This document shows, in pieces, positions 24,619-34,211 of a stretch of 64,000 nt of DNA. Every line of letters begins with the position of its first letter. The stretch's first letter is position 1. The notes beneath the pieces were generated by a model, which was not told the origin of the DNA, did not search any database, and worked only from the letters and a program-made list of their open reading frames with translations. Location: NCBI RefSeq assembly GCF_009268075.1, contig NZ_VWOH01000002.1, positions 1 through 64,000 on the forward strand, written 5' to 3'. Source of the stretch: 'Cynodon dactylon' phytoplasma. GTDB lineage: Bacteria; Bacillota_I; Bacilli_A; Acholeplasmatales; Acholeplasmataceae. Both the position numbers and the translations under genes were made by a program.

Positions 24619-27054
24619 ATGATAATAAATGAAAAAATTTTAAAAAAATATATACCTTCTTTAAATGTTGATAATATAGAAAATTTTAAATTGTTTATCA
24701 ATAATCATATTATTGAATCTTCTGTTTATTTTCATTTTTTAAATAAAAATGATAATTTAATTAAAATAGGGAAAATTATAGAATTTCATAAAATTAATTA
24801 TAGCAATAACGATAAAGATTTTTATCTAGTTAAAATAGATATCAAAACACACAAAATATTTGTTGTAAGTTCTTCTTTAAATATTCAAAAAGATAGAAAA
24901 ATTATAGTAGCTTTAAATGGAACATATTTATTTTATAATGAAAAGAAAATTTTTGTTGAAAGCAAAAAAATTGGTGATATTGAATCTAGTGGCATTATTT
25001 GTTCTGCTTTTCATTTGGGATTAAATCTTAATTATTTAAAAAATGATGAAAAAAAAGATATTTTATTTTTAGAAGATGATGCTGCTATTGGTGAATGTGC
25101 TTTAGAATATTTAGGTGTTAAAGGTTTTTTTTTAGATTTGTCTATTACTCCAGATAGAAATGATCTTTTATCTTATATCGGTTTTTCTAAAGATTTAAAT
25201 TCTGTTTTAAGATCAAAAAAAAATAAAACAAATTTAAGATTGGAATTTAATATTGTAGAAAAGGAAGAAATTAATCCTTTTCAGGTTCAAATTTTGACTT
25301 CTAATTGTTTTGAATATAATATTCGTTATTTAACAGATATTCAAATTGATGTTTCTCCGTTATGGCTGCGAAATTATTTATTACAACATAATATTTTACC
25401 TATTAATAATGTAATTGATATTATCAATTTAATTATGTTAGAATATGGTATCCCTTTGGATGTTTTTGATGTTTCTTTATTAAATGATAATTGCATTCAA
25501 ATTAGAAATGCTAAAAAAAAGGAATATTTTTTTTGTAATCAAGATAATAAAAAATATTTGCTTGATTCTAATGATTTAGTTATTACGAATAAAAATGATA
25601 TTATTTCGTTGTCAGGTATTAAAACAAATCATTTATATGATATATCTGCTAAGACTCAAAAAATGATTTTATGTTCTTTTTATTTTCAATCTGAAAATAT
25701 TTCAAAAACTAGTCAAAAAATAGGCGTTAAAAATGAAAAAAGTTTGCGTTTGTCTAGAGGTATTGAACAAGATTTAATCAAAAAAGTTTTAGATAAAGCT
25801 GTTTTTTTGTTACAAAAAGTTACTAAATGTTCTGTATATAAAAATATTTGTTCTATTCAAAAAAATAAATATATTAATCCGGAAATTATTTTATCTTTAG
25901 ATTTTATTCGTACTAAAACAGGAGTTAATTTTTCTTTTCAAGAAGTTTATAATTTTTTAAATTATTTTAATTATAAAATAGAAACTATATCTTTTGAAAA
26001 TTTTAAAGTTCAAGCTCCTTTAAATCGTTATCATGTCAGAATTATTGAAGATGTTATTTCTGATTTAATAAGAATGTATGGTTATAATAGAATGCTATTA
26101 GACAATGTTTCTATTTCGAATGTTGCAAAAAAAGGTATTAAAAATTTTAAAAATCAAAATATATATAGATTAAGAAAATTATTATCTAATTTAGGTTTAA
26201 ATGAAATTATTAGTTATAGTTTAGTTAGTTCTGAAACATTTAATCTATTTCCTAATTATTCTAATCATTTGAAAATTTTAAAACCTCTTTCTTTTGATAA
26301 AATTTATTTAAGACAAAATTTAAGTTGTAGTTTATTAGAAATTTTAAGTTTTAATCAAAAAAATAAAAATTTTGATAATGCTTTTTTTGAAATAGGTAAT
26401 ATTTATACTTCAAAAAATGAAAACAAAGATGAAAAACTTCACTTATCTATAATTTTAAGTGGTATTTTTTTAAAAACTTATTGGTTTAAAAAAGATATTA
26501 AAAGTTCTTTTTTTCTTTTAAAAGGTATTTTAGAAAGAATCCAATTTTTTTTTGATATTAAACTTGATTTAAAAAAAAATATTTTTTGTGATAATTTTTT
26601 ACCTATGAATCAAGCAGAAATTTTTTTCCAAGATCAAAAAATTGGATTTATTGGAGAAACTCATCCTTTTTTAAATAAAAAATATCATATTCAAAAAAGT
26701 TTTGTTTTAGAAATAAATTTAGAATATATAATAAATAATACAAAGAAGAGTGTAATATTTAAAGAAATAACTAAATTTCCTTCTATTATTCGTGATTTTA
26801 GTTTTTTTGTTAATAAGAAATATAGTTTTCAAGAATTATATCAAACTTTAAAAGATAAGATTTCTGGTTTTTTTGTTGAATGCGAACTTTTAGATTTGTT
26901 TCAAGATGATTGTGTATCTTCCGAAGAATATTCTTTAACCTTTAGATTAACTTTTAATGATCAAAATAAAAATTTAAATAAAAAACAAGTTAATATTTTT
27001 ATGGAACAAATAGAATTAGAGATGAAAAAAAAATATAAAATTAAAATGAGATAA
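24619..27054 (+). CDS. pheT: Phenylalanyl-tRNA synthetase beta subunit
   Basis: 811 residues with the full family layout: an EMAP-like tRNA-binding domain (about 40-150), B3/B4 editing domain (about 205-385; NVIDIINLIMLEYGIPLDVFD), B5 (about 400-475), the inactive class II-like core (about 480-690) and the C-terminal anticodon-binding FDX domain (about 715-811; FPSIIRDFSFFV). Normal ribosome binding site (AAAGG). Co-transcribed with pheS and rsgA. Confidence 0.97.
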   Translation: MIINEKILKKYIPSLNVDNIENFKLFINNHIIESSVYFHFLNKNDNLIKIGKIIEFHKINYSNNDKDFYLVKIDIKTHKIFVVSSSLNIQKDRKIIVALNGTYLFYNEKKIFVESKKIGDIESSGIICSAFHLGLNLNYLKNDEKKDILFLEDDAAIGECALEYLGVKGFFLDLSITPDRNDLLSYIGFSKDLNSVLRSKKNKTNLRLEFNIVEKEEINPFQVQILTSNCFEYNIRYLTDIQIDVSPLWLRNYLLQHNILPINNVIDIINLIMLEYGIPLDVFDVSLLNDNCIQIRNAKKKEYFFCNQDNKKYLLDSNDLVITNKNDIISLSGIKTNHLYDISAKTQKMILCSFYFQSENISKTSQKIGVKNEKSLRLSRGIEQDLIKKVLDKAVFLLQKVTKCSVYKNICSIQKNKYINPEIILSLDFIRTKTGVNFSFQEVYNFLNYFNYKIETISFENFKVQAPLNRYHVRIIEDVISDLIRMYGYNRMLLDNVSISNVAKKGIKNFKNQNIYRLRKLLSNLGLNEIISYSLVSSETFNLFPNYSNHLKILKPLSFDKIYLRQNLSCSLLEILSFNQKNKNFDNAFFEIGNIYTSKNENKDEKLHLSIILSGIFLKTYWFKKDIKSSFFLLKGILERIQFFFDIKLDLKKNIFCDNFLPMNQAEIFFQDQKIGFIGETHPFLNKKYHIQKSFVLEINLEYIINNTKKSVIFKEITKFPSIIRDFSFFVNKKYSFQELYQTLKDKISGFFVECELLDLFQDDCVSSEEYSLTFRLTFNDQNKNLNKKQVNIFMEQIELEMKKKYKIKMR

Positions 27055-27064
27055 GGCGCATAAT

Positions 27065-27976
27065 TTGGAAAAAAAAGATTTTTCTTTAAAAAAAGGTATT
27101 GTTATAGAGTTTTTAGTTAAAAAATATTTAATTTTAGATTTAAAAACTAAAGAGCAAATTTATGCTCAATATAAAGGAAGATTGAAAAATAAAGTTAATA
27201 AAATAGATATTAAGATAGGGGATATTGTTTTATATGAATATAAATCAGAAAATTTTTTAATTTATAATATTCTCCCAAGAAAGAATTTTTTATCTAGACC
27301 TAATATAGCTAATATAGATCAAGTTTTTTTAATTTTTTCTTTAATAAAACCTTGTTTACAATTTAAATTATTAGATAAATTTTTATTAATTTTAGCCAAA
27401 AAAAAATTAAAAGTAATATTAATATTTACTAAAATTGACTTATTAAATAAAGAAAAATTATTTTTTTTTAAAAGAAAAATATCTTATTATGAAAAATTTT
27501 ATTCTATTTATTTCGTTAATAGTCAAAATAAATTAAATTTATCTTTTTTATTTCCTTTTTTTAAAAATAAATTAACTATTTTTACGGGACAAACAGGAGT
27601 GGGAAAATCTACTTTAATCAATTCTTTAACTAATTCAAATATAGCTACACAAGTTGTTTCAAATTTGTTCAATAGAGGCAAACATACAACTAAAAATTCA
27701 AAATTGTATATTTTTAAAGAAGGATATATAGCAGATACTCCGGGCTTTTCAAAATTATTTTTATTTAATATAGATCTTAAAGAAATTAAAAATTTTTATA
27801 ATGATTTTTTAATGTTTTCTTATAAATGTTTTTTTGGAGAAAGTTGTTTACATATCAAAGAAAGTTGTTGCGGTGTGAAAGAAGCTTACCAAAAAGGTTT
27901 GATTTTAAATTTAAGATATAAAAATTATTTATCTTTTTGTGAAGAAATAAGTAAAAAAAATAAAAAAAATTTTTAA
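27065..27976 (+). CDS. rsgA: Ribosome small-subunit-dependent GTPase RsgA
   Basis: 303 residues from a TTG start, supported by AAGG nine bases upstream. It shows the circularly permuted GTPase order of the family: OB fold (about 1-75), G4 TKID (about 124), then G1 GQTGVGKST (about 175) and G3 DTPGFSK (about 224). The zinc finger follows (FGESCLHIKESCCGV, about 259-274). RsgA (YjeQ) checks late 30S maturation. It starts 10 bases after pheT. Confidence 0.95.
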   Translation: MEKKDFSLKKGIVIEFLVKKYLILDLKTKEQIYAQYKGRLKNKVNKIDIKIGDIVLYEYKSENFLIYNILPRKNFLSRPNIANIDQVFLIFSLIKPCLQFKLLDKFLLILAKKKLKVILIFTKIDLLNKEKLFFFKRKISYYEKFYSIYFVNSQNKLNLSFLFPFFKNKLTIFTGQTGVGKSTLINSLTNSNIATQVVSNLFNRGKHTTKNSKLYIFKEGYIADTPGFSKLFLFNIDLKEIKNFYNDFLMFSYKCFFGESCLHIKESCCGVKEAYQKGLILNLRYKNYLSFCEEISKKNKKNF

Positions 27977-28051
27977 TTTATTTTTATTTTTTTAATTCAA
28001 AATAATGTTTTTGTATTTGAGACAAAAAATATTAAAAGGTTTGTTATAAAT

Positions 28052-29872
28052 ATGAATTGGGATGAAATCAACAAAAGACAAAGTAAAATACGTAATTTCT
28101 CTATTATAGCACATATAGATCACGGAAAATCTACTTTAGCTGATAGAATTTTAGAAATAACTAATACAGTTGAAAAAAGAGATATGAAGTCGCAATATTT
28201 GGATTCTATGGCTTTAGAAAGAGAAAGAGGTATTACTATAAAATTAAATTCTGTAGAAATTATTTTTAAATCTTCTGATCAAAAAGAATATATTATGCAT
28301 TTAATCGATACTCCTGGTCATGTGGATTTTAGCTATGAAGTTTCACGTTCTTTAGCTGCTTGTGAAGGAGTAGTTTTATTAATAGATTCTACACAAGGTA
28401 TTCAAGCGCAGACATTATCTAATGTCAATTTGGCTTTAGAAAATAATTTAACTATTATTCCTGTTTTAAATAAAATAGATCTTCCTAATGCTAATATAGA
28501 AAAAGCTAAACAAGAAATTCAAGATATTTTAGGAATAGATAAAAATTCCGTTATTCTTGCTAGTGGTAAAACAGGTTTTGGTGTTGAAAAAATTTTAGAA
28601 GATATTGTTAAAAAAATTAGTCCTCCAAAAGGTGATTCAAAAAATCCTTTACAAGCTTTAATTTTTGATTCTGTTTTTGATTCTTATAAAGGTGTAATAC
28701 CTTACATAAGGATTTTTAATGGTATTATTAAAAAAGGTGATAAAATTCGTTTTATAGCTAGTAGAGCTGTTTATGAAGTTATAGAAGTAGGTATTTTTAA
28801 TCCTCAACCTATTAAAAAAGATTTTTTATCTGCTGGTGATGTCGGTTATTTAAGTGCTTTTATTAAAGAAATAGATGATGTTCAAGTAGGAGATACTATT
28901 ACTTTAAATCGTAATCAAGATGTTTTGCCTTTACCAGGATATCGAAAAGTTAATCCTGTTGTTTTTTGTGGTTTATATCCTGTTGATTCTGGGAAATATA
29001 TTAATTTAAAAAAGGCTTTACAAAAATTAAAATTAAACGATTCTTCTTTAATTTTTGAAAATGAAAATTCAAATTTTTTAGGATTAGGATTTAGGATTGG
29101 TTGTTTAGGGTTATTACATATGGAAATTACTAAAGAGAGAATAACTAGAGAGTTTAGCATCGAAGTTATTATAACTGCTCCTTCTGTTATTTTTCATGTT
29201 TTTGTGAATAAAAAAAAAATAATTATAGATAATTTATCGAAATGGCCTAAAAATCAATCTATTGATAAAATAGAAGAACCATATATTCAAGCTTTTATTA
29301 AATGTCCTGAAGTATATGTAGGAAATATAATGGAAATTTCTCAAAATAAAAGAGGTTCTTTACAAGATATTCAATATTTAGATGATAAAAGAGTTATGCT
29401 AAAATACTTATTACCTTTTTCAGAAATTATTTACAATTTTTTTGATAAATTAAAATCATCTACTAAAGGATATGCTTCTTTTGATTATCAAATGGACAAT
29501 TATTATCCTAGTAAATTAAAAAAAATAGATATATTATTAAATTCAGAAATAGTTGATGCTCTATCTTTTATTGTGCATGAGGATTTTGCTTATAATAGAG
29601 CTAAAATTGTTTGTCAAAAGTTAAAAGAGTTAATACCTCAACAAATGTTTGAAATTATAATACAAGCTTCAATTGGTAAAAAAATAATTACAAGGGAAAC
29701 GATAAAATCTTTGAGAAAAAATGTTATAGATAAATGTTATGGTGGAGATGTTAGTAGAAAGAAAAAACTTTTAGCTAAACAAAAAAAAGGTAAGAAAAAA
29801 ATGAAAAATTTAGGAAAAGTAACATTACCTCAAAAAGCATTTTTAGCTATTTTATCTTCTTATGATAAATAA
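28052..29872 (+). CDS. lepA: Elongation factor 4 (LepA)
   Basis: 606 residues, normal length. G1 AHIDHGKST (about 19), G2 RERGITIK, G3 DTPGHVDF (about 87) and G4 NKIDLP (about 140), followed by EF-G-like domains and the LepA C-terminal domain (about 495-600; [14 protein letters not shown] near the end). EF4 back-translocates or remodels ribosomes under stress. AAAGG lies 12 bases before the ATG. Confidence 0.98.
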   Translation: MNWDEINKRQSKIRNFSIIAHIDHGKSTLADRILEITNTVEKRDMKSQYLDSMALERERGITIKLNSVEIIFKSSDQKEYIMHLIDTPGHVDFSYEVSRSLAACEGVVLLIDSTQGIQAQTLSNVNLALENNLTIIPVLNKIDLPNANIEKAKQEIQDILGIDKNSVILASGKTGFGVEKILEDIVKKISPPKGDSKNPLQALIFDSVFDSYKGVIPYIRIFNGIIKKGDKIRFIASRAVYEVIEVGIFNPQPIKKDFLSAGDVGYLSAFIKEIDDVQVGDTITLNRNQDVLPLPGYRKVNPVVFCGLYPVDSGKYINLKKALQKLKLNDSSLIFENENSNFLGLGFRIGCLGLLHMEITKERITREFSIEVIITAPSVIFHVFVNKKKIIIDNLSKWPKNQSIDKIEEPYIQAFIKCPEVYVGNIMEISQNKRGSLQDIQYLDDKRVMLKYLLPFSEIIYNFFDKLKSSTKGYASFDYQMDNYYPSKLKKIDILLNSEIVDALSFIVHEDFAYNRAKIVCQKLKELIPQQMFEIIIQASIGKKIITRETIKSLRKNVIDKCYGGDVSRKKKLLAKQKKGKKKMKNLGKVTLPQKAFLAILSSYDK

Positions 29873-29879
29873 AATAAAT

Positions 29880-29908
29880 AATCTTGTTTTCTCTATCGAG
29901 ATTTTATG
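29880..29908 (+). terminator. Weak terminator after lepA
   Basis: AATCTTG (29880-29886) can pair with CGAGATT (29897-29903) including one G-T pair; only a short T-run follows. Confidence 0.35.
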
Positions 29909-29944
29909 AAAAATTATTAATAAATAAAAATTGAGAGGAATAAA

Positions 29945-31240
29945 ATGACAAATTTAATAGAACTTGTAAATATTAATAAAGTTATTAATGGCCAAATAAT
30001 TTTAAAAAACATTAATTTAAAGATTAAAGAAAACGAATTTGTAACTTTATTAGGACCTTCAGGTTGTGGTAAGACTACTATTTTAAAAATTATTGGTGGT
30101 TTTTATGATTTTAATAGTGGAGATGTTTTATTTAATAATAAAAGTATTATAAATTTATCCCCAGATAAAAGGTTTGTTAACACTGTTTTTCAAAAATATG
30201 CTTTATTTCCTCATTTGAATGTTTTTGAGAATATTGCTTTTGGTTTAAGAATAAAAGATTTGAATTATAATGTTAAAAAAAAAATGCAAGAATTAAAAAT
30301 TGAACAAAAAGAAAAAATTAAAAAAAATAAAATTATTTTTTTAGAAAAAATTAAAAGTTTTTTTCCTTCATTTAAGAATAGTTTTCTTTTTTGGTTAAAA
30401 AATTTCAATAATTCTAATTTAAAATTTTTAAAAAATGAATTTAAAAAAGAAAACCAAAAAATTTTATTTTATTATGAAGAAAAAATAAGAGAATTGAGTA
30501 AATTTTTATTATTACGAGAAAAAAAAGAAGATTTTATTAGAGAAAAAGTTTTACATTATTTGAAATTAGTAGGATTAAAAGGTTTTGAAAATAGAGAAAT
30601 TTTTCAATTGTCTGGAGGTCAACAACAAAGAGTAGCTATTGCAAGAGCTTTAATAAATGAGCCTAAAGTTTTGTTATTAGACGAACCACTAGCGGCTTTA
30701 GATTTGAAATTGAGACAAGAAATGCAATATGAATTAAAAGAGATACAGAGAAATTCTGGTATTACTTTTATTTTTGTTACTCATAATCAAGAAGAAGCAT
30801 TAACGATGAGTGATAAAATAGTAGTTATTAATCAAGGTGAAATACAACAAATAGGAACTCCAGAAGATATTTATAACGAACCAGCTAATAAATTTATAGC
30901 TCAATTTATAGGAGAATCCAATTTAATTTCGGGTATTTTTCTAAAAGATTATTTAGTTTTTTTTGATGATAAGGAGTTTAATTGTATAGATTATGGTTTT
31001 TGCAAAAATCAAAAGGTTGACATTGTTATTAGACCAGAAGATATTGATATTGTTAGCATTGAAAAAGGATTATTAAAAGGAATTATAAATTCTATTTTAT
31101 TTAAGGGTGTTTATTGGGAAGTGATTGTAAAAACTGATTATCGTGATTATATTATTCATACTACGGATTTTATTAAAATTAATACCGAAGTAGGTATTTT
31201 TTTTAAACCGGAAGATTTGCATGTAATGGAAATATGGTAA
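29945..31240 (+). CDS. potA: Spermidine/putrescine ABC transporter ATPase PotA
   Basis: 431 residues. Walker [10 protein letters not shown] (about 38), Q-loop [10 protein letters not shown] (about 83), signature [10 protein letters not shown] (about 222), Walker [12 protein letters not shown] (about 245) and H-loop VTHNQEEAL; a TOBE-type regulatory domain ends the protein (about 330-431; [10 protein letters not shown]). Between the Q-loop and the signature, at about 108-205, is a Lys-rich insertion of roughly 95 residues absent from the E. coli protein; mollicute PotA proteins are known to carry insertions here. First gene of potABCD, good ribosome binding site GAGAGGA. Confidence 0.95.
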   Translation: MTNLIELVNINKVINGQIILKNINLKIKENEFVTLLGPSGCGKTTILKIIGGFYDFNSGDVLFNNKSIINLSPDKRFVNTVFQKYALFPHLNVFENIAFGLRIKDLNYNVKKKMQELKIEQKEKIKKNKIIFLEKIKSFFPSFKNSFLFWLKNFNNSNLKFLKNEFKKENQKILFYYEEKIRELSKFLLLREKKEDFIREKVLHYLKLVGLKGFENREIFQLSGGQQQRVAIARALINEPKVLLLDEPLAALDLKLRQEMQYELKEIQRNSGITFIFVTHNQEEALTMSDKIVVINQGEIQQIGTPEDIYNEPANKFIAQFIGESNLISGIFLKDYLVFFDDKEFNCIDYGFCKNQKVDIVIRPEDIDIVSIEKGLLKGIINSILFKGVYWEVIVKTDYRDYIIHTTDFIKINTEVGIFFKPEDLHVMEIW

Positions 31241-31246
31241 TTTGAA

Positions 31247-32095
31247 ATGATATTATTTAGAAAGGAAAAAAATAATAAATTTAATAATTTTTTATTTTTG
31301 CCTTATTTTATTATTTTTCTATTTTTGGTTTTAATACCGATTATAATAATTTTTTTTGATTCAATTCAAAAGTATAATAATAAGAATCTTTTTAAAGTTA
31401 TTTTAACTTTTGAATATTACAAAAATTTTTATACTAATACTACTTTTATATATGTTTTGTTAAGGTCTATGTCTGTTTCTATTATAGCGACTTTTTTTAT
31501 TATTATTTTTGCTTATCCTTTAGCTTATATCATTTCCAGAATGAATATTCTTGCTCAATCTATTTTGATTTTGTTAATAAACGGTACTATTTGGATTAAT
31601 ATGATTTTGAAAACTCAAGCTTTAGTTCAAATTTTTTCTTTAATAGAAAAAAAATTTCATATTGTTATTTTGGAAAGTAATACAGCTATGTTTATTGGTT
31701 TTATATATTTATTTTTTCCTTATATGTTTTTATCTATTTATATTAGTATTTCAAAAATAGATTCTAATTTAATTGACGCAGCTAAAGATTTAGGAGCTAA
31801 TGAGAAGCAAATTTTTAAGAATATTATTTTTCCACTTGCTTTGCCTGGTTTAATTACAGGAACAGCATTAGTTATTTTACAAATTGTAACTAATATTGTT
31901 GTTCCTAAATATTTAGGTCCTACAACTGTTATTGTTATTAGTGAATTAATTGAAAATAAAGTTTTTTTAAACGGTGATATTAAAAGTGCTTGTGCTATTG
32001 CTATAAATCTTTCTTTTTTAATGTTTTGTATTTTGTTATTTTTCAGAAAAGAACAATATAATATTGGTGAAATTAATGAAAAAAAAAATAAATAA
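31247..32095 (+). CDS. potB: Spermidine/putrescine ABC transporter permease PotB
   Basis: 282 residues, six membrane segments. The cytoplasmic EAA loop that contacts PotA is seen as AAKDLGANEKQIFKNIIFPL (about 178-197). It starts 6 bases after potA and overlaps potC. Confidence 0.93.
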   Translation: MILFRKEKNNKFNNFLFLPYFIIFLFLVLIPIIIIFFDSIQKYNNKNLFKVILTFEYYKNFYTNTTFIYVLLRSMSVSIIATFFIIIFAYPLAYIISRMNILAQSILILLINGTIWINMILKTQALVQIFSLIEKKFHIVILESNTAMFIGFIYLFFPYMFLSIYISISKIDSNLIDAAKDLGANEKQIFKNIIFPLALPGLITGTALVILQIVTNIVVPKYLGPTTVIVISELIENKVFLNGDIKSACAIAINLSFLMFCILLFFRKEQYNIGEINEKKNK

Positions 32096-32870
32096 AGAAA
32101 TTTATAGTTATATTTATTTGTTTTTTATTTTAATATTTATTTATTTGCCGATTATATCTTTGATTGTTTTTTCTTTTAACGATAATAATGGAAGAATTTC
32201 TTCATTAGTTCATTTTAATAAATTTAGCTTAAAATGGTATATTAGAATTTTTAAGGATAAATCAATTATCTCTGCTATTAGTGTTACTTTTCGTATAGCT
32301 ATTATATCTACTTTAATTTCTACTATTATAGGGACTTTAGCCGCTATATCTTTAATGAATTATAAAAAAAAATGGCGTCAATTCATTTTAAATGCTAATC
32401 AATTTTCTATGATTATACCTGAAATAATTAATGCTTTATCTTTATTTGTTTTATTTAGTTTTTTAAGATTAGAAAATAATTTTATCAGAATGTTGTTAGC
32501 ACATATTTCTTTTAGTGTACCTTATGTTTTATTTTCTGTTTATAATAAATGTTGTAATTTAGATACAGATTTTTTAGAAGCTTCTTATGACTTAGGAGCT
32601 ACACCTTTACAAACTTTAACCAAAGTTATTTTACCACAATTAAAAGGAGCTATGCTTACGAGTGCAGGAATTGTTTTTTCTTTATCTTTTGATGATTTTA
32701 TAATTTCTTATTTTGTTGGAGGTTCTGATTATCAAAATATTTCTGCTTATATTTATAGTTTAAAAGGTACTATTAATCCTACTATTAATGCACTTTCATC
32801 TATTTTAATTTTTTTTGTTTTAATCAAAATTATTTTCGAATATAAAAAAATTAAGAAAAGTTTATATTAA
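32076..32870 (+). CDS. potC: Spermidine/putrescine ABC transporter permease PotC
   Basis: 264 residues from the ATG at 32076 (GGTGA six bases upstream); an in-frame TTG at 32064 is the alternative. Six membrane segments; EAA loop ASYDLGATPLQTLTKVILPQ (about 166-185). It overlaps the end of potB by 20 bases, indicating translational coupling. Confidence 0.93.
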   Translation: MKKKINKEIYSYIYLFFILIFIYLPIISLIVFSFNDNNGRISSLVHFNKFSLKWYIRIFKDKSIISAISVTFRIAIISTLISTIIGTLAAISLMNYKKKWRQFILNANQFSMIIPEIINALSLFVLFSFLRLENNFIRMLLAHISFSVPYVLFSVYNKCCNLDTDFLEASYDLGATPLQTLTKVILPQLKGAMLTSAGIVFSLSFDDFIISYFVGGSDYQNISAYIYSLKGTINPTINALSSILIFFVLIKIIFEYKKIKKSLY

Positions 32871-32876
32871 AAGATT

Positions 32877-34058
32877 ATGAAAAGAAAAATGTTATTTTTT
32901 ACTTTTTTTTCATTAATAATATTTTATTTTATTTATTCTCAATATAATAAAATATTTTTGAATAATAAGGAAGTTATTTTATTTTTTAACTGGGGAGAGT
33001 ATATTGATCCTATTATTATTGATGAATATAATAAACAATCTTCTCGTTTTGTTATTAAACAAAGTTTTTTTTCTTCTAATGAGTTAGCTATTAATAAAAT
33101 TAAAGCAGGCAATAAATATGATATAGCAATTTTGAGTGAATATGCAATAGAGCAATTAAAAAATGATTATTTAGAAATAATTGAAAATTATAAAATAAAA
33201 GAAGATATCCAAAAAACGAAAAAATTTGAAGATTTAATACATAAATACTGTTCAACTACTTTTCAAAAACAAACTTTTTCTATTCCTTATTTTTGGGGTA
33301 AAATAGGTTTGTTGTATAATAATAAGAAAATTGATAAATCTGAAATTGTTAATTGGAGAAATTTATTTCAAAATCCTAATTATAAAATAGCTTTATATAA
33401 TAATTCTTTTGAAGGTGTTTTTATAGGTATTAAGGCTGTTAATGGAGATATTAGCGGTACTAATGAAGATGATATACAAAAAGCTAAACAGTGGTTATTG
33501 GAATTAAAACAGAAAAACAGTAATTTGTCTTTTTTAACAGATCAACTTTTAGATTATATGAGAATTAAAAATGAGGAACGTTATGATATTACTGTTGCTT
33601 ATTCAGGAGATGCTAGATTTTTAATGAAACAAAATGATAATTTGAAATATTATGATTTTTCAGAAGAAGAAGAATCCAATTTAAAAGGTAGTAATATTTG
33701 GGTAGATAGTTTTGTTTTGCCTAAAGGCAGTAATAAAGAAGGAGCTTATGATTTTATTAATTTTTTATTAAAAAAAGATAATATTCAAAAAAATATTTTT
33801 TTTACTTGTTATGATTCTCCTTATATGGATATATGGTCAAAAGAAATATCTTATTTGAATTTAGATATAAATAAAAATGATTTATTTTATAAATATAATG
33901 AAACATCAAAGAAAAAAATTCATGATGTTTGGAATTACATATATTCTTATCCTAGACCACAAGACAATTATTTATTTATTTTTAGTCTTTTTATTTTGTT
34001 ATTTTTTCTTTTTTTAAAAATTAATTCTTACAAAAAAAAAAATATTTATTTAATATAA
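32877..34058 (+). CDS. potD: Spermidine/putrescine-binding protein PotD, membrane-anchored
   Basis: 393 residues. An uncleaved-looking N-terminal segment (about 5-20) is followed by the binding fold starting ILFFNWGEYIDP (about 35-46); SIPYFWGKIGLLYN (about 138) and GSNIWVDSFVLPKGS (about 272) are typical. A second hydrophobic segment at the C-terminus (about 361-379) suggests anchoring at both ends, fitting a cell without an outer wall. Last gene of potABCD. Confidence 0.93.
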   Translation: MKRKMLFFTFFSLIIFYFIYSQYNKIFLNNKEVILFFNWGEYIDPIIIDEYNKQSSRFVIKQSFFSSNELAINKIKAGNKYDIAILSEYAIEQLKNDYLEIIENYKIKEDIQKTKKFEDLIHKYCSTTFQKQTFSIPYFWGKIGLLYNNKKIDKSEIVNWRNLFQNPNYKIALYNNSFEGVFIGIKAVNGDISGTNEDDIQKAKQWLLELKQKNSNLSFLTDQLLDYMRIKNEERYDITVAYSGDARFLMKQNDNLKYYDFSEEEESNLKGSNIWVDSFVLPKGSNKEGAYDFINFLLKKDNIQKNIFFTCYDSPYMDIWSKEISYLNLDINKNDLFYKYNETSKKKIHDVWNYIYSYPRPQDNYLFIFSLFILLFFLFLKINSYKKKNIYLI

Positions 34059-34075
34059 ATAAATATTTTTTTATT
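34037..34075 (+). terminator. Terminator of the potABCD operon
   Basis: AAAAAATATTTATTT and AAATAAATATTTTTTT form an A+T-only stem that overlaps the potD stop codon and ends in a T-run. Stem strength is low. Confidence 0.5.
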
Positions 34076-34114
34076 TTAATCAAATATTTTAGATTAATTT
34101 TTTTTAATTTAATT

Positions 34115-34202
34115 TGGTGTGGATAATGAGATTCGAACTCATAAGAGAAATAATTCTCACATGCACCTCAAGCATGCGCGTATACCATTCCGCCATATCC
34201 AC
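34115..34202 (-). tRNA. tRNA-Leu (anticodon GAG)
   Basis: 88 nt including an encoded CCA. Acceptor GTGGATA pairs with TATCCAC; D arm starts TGGCGGAATGG; anticodon stem CATGC/GCATG with loop TTGAGGT gives anticodon GAG; a long class II variable arm (GAGAA/TTCTC) and T arm ATGAG-TTCGAAT-CTCAT follow. Reads Leu codons CTC/CTT. It lies 9 bases beyond the stop of the convergent-side fakA gene, on the same strand. Confidence 0.93.
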
Positions 34203-34211
34203 TAAATTTAT

